Of a stretch of 7,006 bases of DNA, positions 1 through 5,147 are shown one piece after another. The position numbers and the translations under genes are program-made. The notes below the pieces were generated by a model that did not search any database, was not told the origin of the DNA, and worked only from the letters and a program-made list of their open reading frames with translations. Positions within the stretch are counted from its first letter, which is position 1; the number at the start of each line of letters is the position of its first letter. Source of the DNA: Verrucomicrobiota bacterium (GTDB lineage: Bacteria; Verrucomicrobiota; Verrucomicrobiia; Opitutales; Opitutaceae); assembly GCA_023443985.1 (NCBI GenBank), contig JAEZSJ010000031.1:1-7006 (forward strand), written 5' to 3'.

Positions 1-101
1 ATTACGCCCTGCTCGCCGGCACGGTCGCGTTGTTCGCGCTCCTGGCGCTGGCCATGTGGGTCACGCGGAAGATCGACTGGTACGGCGGCAAGGTCGGCTG
101 A
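1..101 (+). CDS. creD: CreD-family inner membrane protein, C-terminal end only
   Basis: The window opens inside a gene read in the frame starting at base 3 and ending with TGA at 99-101; 32 residues are visible. They form one hydrophobic helix (LLAGTVALFALLALAMW) followed by TRKIDWYGG. The final helix plus T-R-x-I-D-W-Y closely matches, from memory, the C-terminus of E. coli CreD, which ends its last membrane span with LTRNIDWY. CreD is a multi-pass inner membrane protein controlled by the CreBC two-component system in enterobacteria and linked there to colicin tolerance and envelope integrity; its biochemical role is unknown. Here only the last membrane segment and a short cytoplasmic tail are present, so the rest of the gene lies upstream of the window. 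No CreB or CreC is visible. The family call rests on a short motif. Confidence 0.72.
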   Translation, partial: YALLAGTVALFALLALAMWVTRKIDWYGGKVG

Positions 102-135
102 GCGGCGACCGCCGGACATAACCAGGCCGAGGGCG

Positions 136-165
136 CGGCGCCGTGGGAGGTGCACTGCGGCGCCG
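136..165 (+). repeat. GC-rich stem-loop downstream of creD
   Basis: The 9-mer GCGGCGCCG occurs at 135-143 and again at 157-165; its core CGGCGCCG is self-complementary. The two copies can pair as an 11-bp stem (136-146 with 155-165, including two G-U pairs) around an 8-nt loop. It lies 34 bp after the creD stop, where a terminator would be expected, but no T-run follows, so it is not a standard intrinsic terminator. It could be a weak or Rho-assisted terminator, or a paired operator with 22 bp between centres. The rest of the 102-248 gap shows no convincing promoter. Confidence 0.35.
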
Positions 166-248
166 GGCTTGCGCGGGTGGCCGATTTCCAGTAGCTCCGC
201 GTGCAACTGAAAGCCGGAACCCGTCTCTGCTCCTCGAATCTCAGCATC

Positions 249-929
249 ATGCACCTGCGCTCTCTCGTCACTCTTGTCGCCGCTCTCGTCGCCATCCCGC
301 TGGCGGTCCACGCCGACGAACGCAAGAAGCTCGTCACCCAGCTGGAGAGCTGCGAGGCGATCTTCCAGGAATTCCAGGCCGACCCGACCACCGCGATTCC
401 GGCGGAGGTGCTCCGCAGCGCGAAGGCGCTCGTGATCGTGAACGAGTTCCAGGCCGGGTTCCTCATCGGCGGCAAGGGCGGCTATGGTGTCGCCATGGTC
501 CGCCGCACGGACGGCAGCTGGAGCGTGCCGACGTTCCTCGATGCCGGCGAGGCCAGCCTCGGCTTCCAGCTCGGGGCGAAGTCGGTCAACACCATCTACG
601 TGATCAACGACGAGGTCGGCGCCCGCCTGCTCTATCGCGCCCGCTTCAATTTCGGGGCCGACGCCGCAGCCGTCGCCGGTCCGCGGGCGGCGAACATCCA
701 GGAGGCCACCCAGATCATCAAGGCGCCCGTGTACGTCTATCAGAAGAACAGCGGGCTTTTCGCCGGTGCGAAGGTGAAGACCGGCTGGCTCGCGGCCGAC
801 AACAACGCCAACCGTATCTACTACCAGTCCGAGCGCACCATGCCGGAGCTGCTCTGGGCCGACTGGGTCACGCCGCCGGACGAGGCGCGGAACCTGATGA
901 CCGACGTCCGCAACGCCACGGGCAACTGA
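249..929 (+). CDS. Secreted lipid-binding SYLF (YSC84-like) domain protein
   Basis: The product is 226 residues. Residues 1-22 are a Sec signal peptide: basic start (MHLRS), hydrophobic core (LVTLVAALVAIPLAV) and a likely cleavage after VHA, before DERKK. The rest is a SYLF/YSC84 domain, with the glycine-rich core FLIGGKGGYGVAMVRR (71-86), then GSWSVPTFLDAGEASLGFQLGA (89-110) and NEVG-like NDEVGARLL (120-128). In yeast and animals this domain binds phosphoinositides. Bacterial members are exported small proteins of unclear function, probably associated with periplasmic lipid. The length is normal for a bacterial single-domain member. The ATG at 249 is chosen because it starts exactly at the signal peptide. 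An in-frame GTG at 201 would add 16 residues that spoil it. Neither start has a clear Shine-Dalgarno site. The gene looks monocistronic, with a terminator beginning 27 bp after its stop. Confidence 0.9.
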   Translation: MHLRSLVTLVAALVAIPLAVHADERKKLVTQLESCEAIFQEFQADPTTAIPAEVLRSAKALVIVNEFQAGFLIGGKGGYGVAMVRRTDGSWSVPTFLDAGEASLGFQLGAKSVNTIYVINDEVGARLLYRARFNFGADAAAVAGPRAANIQEATQIIKAPVYVYQKNSGLFAGAKVKTGWLAADNNANRIYYQSERTMPELLWADWVTPPDEARNLMTDVRNATGN

Positions 930-956
930 CCGGCGACGCATTTCCTTTCCGCTTTC

Positions 957-984
957 GAAGGCGAGCCGCACCCGGCTCGCCTTC
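957..984 (+). terminator. Intrinsic terminator of the SYLF gene
   Basis: A perfect 12-bp inverted repeat (GAAGGCGAGCCG, loop CACC, CGGCTCGCCTTC) begins 27 bp after the SYLF stop. It is followed by a T-rich run (TTCGTTTCTG, 985-994). The opposite strand lacks a T tract beyond the stem, so it should act only on rightward transcription. It separates the SYLF gene from the glycosyltransferase operon. Confidence 0.88.
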
Positions 985-1021
985 TTCGTTTCTGCAAGCG
1001 AGCGGATCGCCCGAGGGCGGG

Positions 1022-1095
1022 GCGGCGGGCCGCCGCAGGTCCAGGTGGGGAGACCCCGTGCAGTTAAGGGGTTGTCGCCACTTCGGCGGCGCCCC
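1022..1095 (+). promoter_or_regulatory. Structured leader upstream of the glycosyltransferase
   Basis: The 130 bp between the terminator and the ATG at 1114 is unusually rich in short inverted repeats. GCGGCGG/CCGCCGC occurs at 1022-1036. GGGG-AGA-CCCC occurs at 1047-1057. A longer stem pairs 1068-1079 with 1085-1095 (GGGG and CCCC at its base, CGCC/GGCG at its top, one bulged T and two G-U pairs) around loop ACTTC, ending 18 nt before the start codon. The GGGG at 1068-1071 could instead pair with CCCC at 1054-1057, giving two mutually exclusive folds. A promoter for the operon should lie here, but no good -35/-10 pair is visible. No known riboswitch class is recognised. A regulatory function is inferred from structure only. 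Confidence 0.3.
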
Positions 1096-1113
1096 ACAGT
1101 GCGGCCTCCCGAG

Positions 1114-2331
1114 ATGACGATCTGCGACATCGCCCAGTTCCACAGCCCGCTCGGCGGCGGTGTGAAACGTTACCTGCACGACAAGCGCATTCGTCTCGAG
1201 GCGCGGCCGGGCTGCCGGCACGTGCTGATCATCCCGTCGTACCGCAACCACGTGACCGCCGGTGCCGGACACGCGGTCTACGAGATCGAATCGCGCCGCC
1301 TGCCGGGCTCGAAGAGCTACCGGATGCTGCTCGACAAGCCGCGCATCATGGAGGCTGTGCGGCGGGAGCGCCCGGACCTGATCGAGATCGGCGACCCCTA
1401 CCGGACCGCGTGGATCGGCCTCGAGGCCGGCCAACAACTCGGCATTCCGGTGGTCGCGTTCTACCATTCCGATTTCCCCCGCGCCCTCGATCGCACGATC
1501 GTGCGCTTCTCGGGGAAACTCATCGCCCGCGGGCTTTCCTCGCCGATCCGTCGCTACATCCGCCGGCTCTACAACCGGATGAATGCGACGATCGTCGCCA
1601 GCGACCACCTCGTGGACACGCTGCGGCGCAGCGGCATCCAGCGCATCGAGCACATCCCGCTGGGCACGGACACCGGTCTCTTCCGCCCCCGCGATTCGCG
1701 GGCCCGCGTCCGGACGGAGTTCGGCGTGCCCGACGACGCCCGGCTGTTGCTCTTCGTCGGCCGGCTCGCCCGCGAGAAGGGCATCAAGAACCTCATCGGC
1801 GCGCTCGATCACTTTTCGCCCGAGGCGCCGCGGGTCCATCTCGCCCTCGTGGGCGATGGCGAACTCGACGGCTGGGTGCACCTCGAGGCGAACCGCCGCC
1901 CGAACCTGACCTGGCTGCCGTACTGCGAGTCCGCCGAGCGACTGGCCGATCTCTACAGCGCGGCCGACCTCTTCGTGCACGCCGGCCGCTGGGAGACCTT
2001 CGGCATCGTCTCGCTCGAAGCGCAGGCGTGTGGCACGCCGGTGCTCGCGGTGCGCGGCGGCGGTCTGGAGGAAAGCCTGTCGTGCGAGCGACTGCCGCTG
2101 TTGGCTCCAGACGGGACGGCGGGCTCCTTGGCCGGCGCGATCGAGGCGGCGCTCGCCGGACCGCCTCTCTCACCCGCGGCCCGCCTCGCCCGACACCGTT
2201 CGCTCGCCAGCCGTTTCTCGATCGACCGGACCTTCGAGCAGATCTTCGCGCTCTACGAGCGGCTCATCGACCAGAACCGGCGTGGCGCGGCCGCCTTGGC
2301 TCCGGTCGGGAGCCCCGCCCGGGCGCACTAG
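1114..2331 (+). CDS. GT4-family glycosyltransferase (GT-B fold)
   Basis: A 405-residue cytoplasmic, probably membrane-peripheral enzyme that should transfer a sugar from a nucleotide-sugar donor with retention of configuration. The N-terminal acceptor half has the usual GT4 glycine loop (SPLGGGVKRYL, 11-21) and FYHSDFP (116-122), resembling the HTDFP stretch of MgtA/PimB-type mannosyltransferases. The hinge region has IPLGTDTGLFRP (181-192). The C-terminal donor half has FVGRLAREKG (214-223), LVGDGELDG (245-253), SAADLFVHAGRWETFG (282-297) and the E-x7-E pair Glu294/Glu302, then ACGTPVLA (305-312). The length is normal and all key motifs are intact. The donor and acceptor cannot be read from sequence; a lipid-linked acceptor is plausible from the neighbours. 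The ATG at 1114 is chosen because the fold begins there (MTICDIAQF); the reading frame is open further upstream, but that stretch is Arg/Pro-rich and unlike the family. No Shine-Dalgarno site is seen. It is the first gene of the four-gene set, with 133 bp to the next start. Confidence 0.9.
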   Translation: MTICDIAQFHSPLGGGVKRYLHDKRIRLEARPGCRHVLIIPSYRNHVTAGAGHAVYEIESRRLPGSKSYRMLLDKPRIMEAVRRERPDLIEIGDPYRTAWIGLEAGQQLGIPVVAFYHSDFPRALDRTIVRFSGKLIARGLSSPIRRYIRRLYNRMNATIVASDHLVDTLRRSGIQRIEHIPLGTDTGLFRPRDSRARVRTEFGVPDDARLLLFVGRLAREKGIKNLIGALDHFSPEAPRVHLALVGDGELDGWVHLEANRRPNLTWLPYCESAERLADLYSAADLFVHAGRWETFGIVSLEAQACGTPVLAVRGGGLEESLSCERLPLLAPDGTAGSLAGAIEAALAGPPLSPAARLARHRSLASRFSIDRTFEQIFALYERLIDQNRRGAAALAPVGSPARAH

Positions 2332-2464
2332 GCCCGCCGCGTCGCCACGGCAGGGGCACAACGACGCGGAGGTGGTTTCGGACTTTCGCTGTGGCGGGTT
2401 CGCTCCCAGCCTTGCGCGCTCCGTCCTTCGTTTCTCCCGATCCTGTCGATCGTCCGCTCATCCG
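2332..2464 (+). other. Glycosyltransferase-GNAT intergenic spacer
   Basis: A 133-bp spacer with no convincing terminator, promoter or conserved small gene. The frame of the downstream GNAT gene stays open across it, but the encoded residues are Ser/Arg-rich and unlike a GNAT N-terminus, so I treat it as non-coding. Base composition is slightly more pyrimidine-rich near 2435-2460. Read-through from the glycosyltransferase gene is likely. Confidence 0.5.
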
Positions 2465-3151
2465 ATGCCTTCCTGCCGAGTCCGCCCGTACACGCCCGCC
2501 GACCGCGCGGCCGTCCGCCGCATCTGCGCCGACACCGGCTGCATGGGCAATCCGATCGATCCGGTCTTCTGCGACCGCGATGTCTTCGCCGACTACCTCA
2601 CCCGCTACTACACCGACTGGGAGTACGACTATTCGCTCATCGCCGAGGACGACCAGACGGGCGAAGTGGTGGGCTATCTGCTCGGCTGCCGGCGCTACCG
2701 GTACAACGCCTGGATCAGCGCGCTGCTGCTCGCGTTCGTGATTGTGCCGAAGGGCCTGTGGCGCATCGCGACGTTCCGCTACAACCGCGCCAGTCTGAAG
2801 TTTCTCTGGTGGATCCTCACCCGCGCAGGAAAGGAGACGCCGGTGGCGCCCGGGCGCATGGCCCATTTCCACATCAACCTGCTGCCGCCGTACCGCAACG
2901 GACAGGCCACGCGTATCCTGATCTTTCCGTACGTGAAGGCGCTCGCCGCGCGCGGCGATGTGCGCGGCGTGTTCGGGCAGATGCAGGTGCGCGACGACAC
3001 GCGCACCGCGCGCATGTTCGAGCGGTACGGGTTCACGATCCTCGAGCGGCGCCGCATCTCGAAATGGGACCACCTCACCGCCGAACCGGTGTACCTCGCC
3101 ACGGCGTGCATGGACTTCACGAAGTACGACCCGAACACGGGGCGCGTGTGA
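2465..3151 (+). CDS. GNAT-family N-acyltransferase with hydrophobic insert
   Basis: A 228-residue protein with a GNAT fold. The start (CRVRPYTPADRAAVRRICAD, 4-23) is the typical first strand and helix. EVVGYLLG (67-74) is the strand 3 region. AHFHINLLP (133-141) is strand 4, followed by the acyl-CoA pyrophosphate loop YRNGQAT (143-149). VRGVFGQM (166-173) and NAT-like RTARMFERYGF (180-190) close the fold. The H-x-H-I-x-L-x-P strand recalls GNAT domains related to the C-terminal domain of O-GlcNAcase. The loop only approximates the consensus Q/R-x-x-G-x-G/A. Residues 82-118 form an insert with a strongly hydrophobic run (ISALLLAFVIV) and a Trp/basic stretch, suggesting membrane contact. It should use acetyl- or acyl-CoA on an amine; given the neighbouring deacetylase, an amino sugar is the likeliest acceptor (inference). 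No Shine-Dalgarno site. The next gene starts 6 bp after its stop, implying coupling. Confidence 0.83.
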   Translation: MPSCRVRPYTPADRAAVRRICADTGCMGNPIDPVFCDRDVFADYLTRYYTDWEYDYSLIAEDDQTGEVVGYLLGCRRYRYNAWISALLLAFVIVPKGLWRIATFRYNRASLKFLWWILTRAGKETPVAPGRMAHFHINLLPPYRNGQATRILIFPYVKALAARGDVRGVFGQMQVRDDTRTARMFERYGFTILERRRISKWDHLTAEPVYLATACMDFTKYDPNTGRV

Positions 3152-3157
3152 GACGCG

Positions 3158-3925
3158 ATGAGCGCCGACCGCAAGCTGATCGTCTCCTTCCATGATCTGC
3201 ACCCGGGCTCACGGGCGCAGTGCGAGCGGTTTCTCGCGCTCTGCCGTGAGCTGGGGGTGACGCGGACAACACTGCTGGTCGTACCGCGCTGGCACGGTGC
3301 TCCGCCCTGCGACGAGGACCGCGAGTTCGTCGCCTGGCTGCAGGCGCGCGCCACGGAGGGGCACGAGATCAACCTCCACGCGTACCTGCACGAGGCGGCC
3401 GCCGTGACGGGCAACGCCGTGCAACGCGCGATGGGTCGCCACTACACGGCCGGCGAGGGCGAGTTCTACCAGATCGGCCGCGCTGAGGCGGAGCGGCGCC
3501 TGCGCGAGGGGTTGCGCATCGTGCGCGACGGCTGCGGGGTGCCGGTGTGGGGGTTCACCGCGCCGGCGTGGCTGTTGAGCGAACCCGCCCGCGAGGCGCT
3601 GCGCGCGCTCGGGTTTCACTACACCACGCGCTGGGGCAAGGTGGAGCTGCTGCGGCCCTCCGCCACGGTCGACGCCCCGGTGCTGGTCTGGAGCGTACGT
3701 GCGGCGTGGCGACGCATCTGCTCGCGCGGCTGGGTGCGGCTGTGGGGCGCGTGGAGACGCGCTGCGCCGGTGCTGCGCGTGGCGGTGCATCCGGTGGACT
3801 TCTCGCATCCGGCGATCGAAGCCTCGGTGCGCGCGGCGATCGCGCGCAACCTGCGCGGTCGTGAGGCGGCGAGATACCGCGATCTGCTGCCGGACGGCAC
3901 GCAGCCGCTGGGAGGTGGTGCGTGA
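3158..3925 (+). CDS. DUF2334/NodB-like polysaccharide deacetylase
   Basis: A 255-residue metal-dependent carbohydrate N- (or O-) deacetylase of the divergent NodB-like superfamily. Motif 1 is VSFHDLHPGS (9-18), with metal-ligand candidate Asp13. The His-Asp pair, in place of the Asp-Asp of classical NodB enzymes, is as I remember it for DUF2334 members. LLVVPRWHG (39-47) follows. Motif 2 is GHEINLHAYLH (68-78), giving metal ligands His74 and His78 in H-x3-H. Motif 3 is FTAPAW (133-138). VAVHPVD (208-214) supplies the late catalytic His211. There is no signal peptide, so it probably acts on the cytoplasmic face of the membrane. Residues 178-207 are exceptionally Trp- and Arg-rich. It starts 6 bp after the GNAT stop with only a weak purine-rich site (GTGTGAG). 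Its stop overlaps a possible GTG start of a small frame. It probably exposes an amino group on a sugar made with the upstream glycosyltransferase (inference). Confidence 0.87.
   Translation: MSADRKLIVSFHDLHPGSRAQCERFLALCRELGVTRTTLLVVPRWHGAPPCDEDREFVAWLQARATEGHEINLHAYLHEAAAVTGNAVQRAMGRHYTAGEGEFYQIGRAEAERRLREGLRIVRDGCGVPVWGFTAPAWLLSEPAREALRALGFHYTTRWGKVELLRPSATVDAPVLVWSVRAAWRRICSRGWVRLWGAWRRAAPVLRVAVHPVDFSHPAIEASVRAAIARNLRGREAARYRDLLPDGTQPLGGGA
3911..3915 (+). promoter_or_regulatory. Strong Shine-Dalgarno site at the end of the deacetylase gene
   Basis: GGAGG lies six bases before a GTG at 3922 that overlaps the deacetylase stop (GTGA). It is the only textbook ribosome binding site in front of any start in this window. 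It supports translation beginning at 3922, or ribosome reloading between the deacetylase and the downstream membrane protein. It may also be fortuitous, since it lies inside codons for a Gly-rich tail. Confidence 0.45.
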
Positions 3926-4068
3926 ACCAGCCGCGAGTAGGTCCGGTCGCCGACCGGAGTTGTCGGGCGCTGTCCGGGAGGTTGGCTCGAGCGGCGGGCG
4001 ACCGGTCGGAACCCGGTCCCAGGGGGAGTGGCACGGCGCGGGCTGAACCGCCGCGCCAAGTTGCATGA
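3922..4068 (+). CDS. Possible 48-residue small protein or coupling ORF
   Basis: I do not recognise this protein. The reading frame starts with GTG (3922-3924), overlapping the deacetylase stop as GTGA, and is preceded at 6 nt by GGAGG. It ends with TGA (4066-4068), overlapping the ATG of the membrane protein gene as ATGA. It thus exactly bridges a 139-bp gap with stop-start overlaps at both ends, the pattern expected for translational coupling. The product would be 48 residues, basic, rich in Arg, Gly, Ala and Pro (ends PPRQVA), with no membrane segment and one Cys. Against a real protein: the composition is what random GC-rich DNA would give, and the gap also holds GACCGG inverted repeats. 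It may be a true small protein, a frame that only carries ribosomes to the next gene, or chance. Confidence 0.33.
   Translation: MNQPRVGPVADRSCRALSGRLARAAGDRSEPGPRGSGTARAEPPRQVA
3942..4020 (+). repeat. Cluster of GACCGG/CCGGTC inverted repeats
   Basis: Four related half-sites lie between the deacetylase and membrane protein genes. TCCGGTC (3942-3948) pairs with GACCGGA (3952-3958) as a 7-bp hairpin with a 3-nt loop. CGACCGGTCG (3999-4008) is a perfect 10-bp palindrome. ACCGG (4001-4005) can also pair with CCGGT (4013-4017), extended by GGG/CCC (3996-3998 with 4018-4020) across a 2-nt bulge. Several alternative pairings are possible. No T-run follows, so this is not an intrinsic terminator. 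It could be a protein-binding site, an mRNA stability element, or fortuitous in GC-rich DNA. Confidence 0.4.
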
Positions 4069-5126
4069 AGCCGCCCGTCCACATCGAGCCGAAGCGCATG
4101 CTGCGCTGGGTGCTGCAGGGGGCGGCGCTGGCGGGTGTGGCCACCGTGGCCGTGTTCCTGTTCACCGTGCGCGCGGAGACCTGGGAGCATCTGAGCGACT
4201 TCAACCCGCTGTGGCTGCCGTTCCTGGTGGGCCTGGTGCTGGTCGCCTGGCTGTGCAACGGGGCGCGGGTGTGGGTGTTCTGCCGCGCGCTCGGGCACCG
4301 GCTGCGCTTCCGCACGGCGCTGCAGGTGTCGTTGTCTCAGGAATTTGGTGTCGCAGCGACGCCGGCGGGGATCGGGGGCGCGGTGATCCGGCTGTCGCTG
4401 CTCAAGCGGGCCGGCGTGCCGGTGGCGCACAGCGGCTCGATGCTGGCGTCGGACGCGGCGCTCGACCTCCTCTTCTTCGCGCTGCTGGCGCCGTTCGCCG
4501 CGTGGGTGATGCTGCACGACGCGCTCTTCGCGCGGCTGCTGGCGCGGTTCGACGGCCGCCTCATCCTGCCGACCGTGCTCGGCCTGGTCGGCGGCGCGGC
4601 GGCGGTGGTGCTGCTGTTGCGCAGCGCCTGGTTCCACCGGCTGGTGGAGCGGCTGGCGGGGGCGACCCGTTTCGGACGGCGGAAACGGTTGCCGGCCCGC
4701 CATCGGTTCCTCCGGCGCGCGACGGCCCGCACCCTGCGGCGCATGCGCGAGGCGCTGGCGCTGCTGTGGGTCCGGCGGAAGAGCGCGCTGGTGTTCAACT
4801 TCCTGCTGGCCGCGGTGCAATGGACCTGCCGCTACAGCCTGCTCCCGCTGATCCTGTGGGCGGTGCACGCCCCCGTGAACCCCGTGCCGCTGTTCCTCGC
4901 GCAGGGCCTGCTCTTCATGCTGTCGATGGCGGTCGTGGTGCCCGGCGGCGGCGGGGCGGTGGAGGTGCTGGCGGCGCTGATCCTGCCGGCGTTCGTGCCG
5001 GTGGCGCTGGTGGGCGCTGTCGTGCTGTTGTGGCGACTGACGACGTTCTATCTCTACCTGCTCGGGGGCGGCACGGCGTTCTTCCTGGCGGTGCGGCAGC
5101 GCCGGATCGCGGACCCCGGGGAATAG
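4065..5126 (+). CDS. Lysylphosphatidylglycerol-synthase TM-type (UPF0104) flippase-like membrane protein
   Basis: A 353-residue integral inner membrane protein with about eight hydrophobic spans (roughly 15-35, 49-66, 129-149, 167-187, 239-265, 275-293, 297-320, 322-342). Family signatures are ATPAGIGG (98-105), the glycine loop VVPGGGGAVE (291-300) after a span, and WRLTTFYLYLLGG (323-335) in the last span. This matches the transmembrane half of MprF and the stand-alone UPF0104 proteins, including the HpnL type found in hopanoid loci. It lacks the soluble lysyl-transferase domain of MprF, so lysylation of lipids is not expected. Family members are thought to bind or flip lipids or lipid-linked sugars. 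A basic cytoplasmic loop (RRKRLPARHRFLRR, 205-218) sits mid-protein. As last gene of the set it is a good candidate for moving the finished glycolipid. The ATG at 4065 has no Shine-Dalgarno site and overlaps a TGA as ATGA, which suggests coupling. Substrate unknown. Confidence 0.88.
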   Translation: MKPPVHIEPKRMLRWVLQGAALAGVATVAVFLFTVRAETWEHLSDFNPLWLPFLVGLVLVAWLCNGARVWVFCRALGHRLRFRTALQVSLSQEFGVAATPAGIGGAVIRLSLLKRAGVPVAHSGSMLASDAALDLLFFALLAPFAAWVMLHDALFARLLARFDGRLILPTVLGLVGGAAAVVLLLRSAWFHRLVERLAGATRFGRRKRLPARHRFLRRATARTLRRMREALALLWVRRKSALVFNFLLAAVQWTCRYSLLPLILWAVHAPVNPVPLFLAQGLLFMLSMAVVVPGGGGAVEVLAALILPAFVPVALVGAVVLLWRLTTFYLYLLGGGTAFFLAVRQRRIADPGE

Positions 5127-5147
5127 GCGGCTGCGGCGGCGGGGCGT
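5127..5147. other. 21-bp convergent gap without a terminator
   Basis: Only 21 bp separate the stop codons of the rightward membrane protein gene and the leftward chemoreceptor gene. The gap is a GC-rich run with no hairpin followed by T or A tracts in either direction. The nearby CCCCGGGG at 5114-5121 is a palindrome but has no T-run. Transcripts from both sides probably overlap, or end through Rho. Confidence 0.6.

Noticed and set aside
169..197. Possible sigma-70 promoter TTGCGC-17-TAGCTC before the SYLF gene
   Set aside because: The -10 hexamer matches the consensus at only two positions.
868..1980. Minus-strand frame opposite the glycosyltransferase
   Set aside because: It covers the terminator and the antisense of a gene with intact GT4 motifs; its translation has no recognisable domain.
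2030..2464. N-terminal extension of the GNAT gene upstream of 2465
   Set aside because: The frame is open but overlaps the glycosyltransferase gene and encodes Arg/Ser-rich sequence; the GNAT fold begins just after the ATG at 2465.
1114..4068. Mycothiol/bacillithiol-type thiol pathway (GT4 + deacetylase + GNAT, as in MshA/MshB/MshD)
   Set aside because: The deacetylase is NodB-like with H-x3-H, not the PIG-L/LmbE type used in those pathways. There is no cysteine ligase, and a flippase-like protein plus membrane-contact inserts point to a lipid-linked product.
3209..4868. Long minus-strand frames across the deacetylase and membrane protein genes
   Set aside because: Low-complexity Arg/Gln/Pro/His-rich translations, antisense to two well-supported genes.
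4065..5126. Full MprF (lysyl-phosphatidylglycerol synthase)
   Set aside because: Only the membrane half is present; at 353 residues there is no C-terminal GNAT-like lysyl-transferase domain, and the separate upstream GNAT gene does not resemble it.
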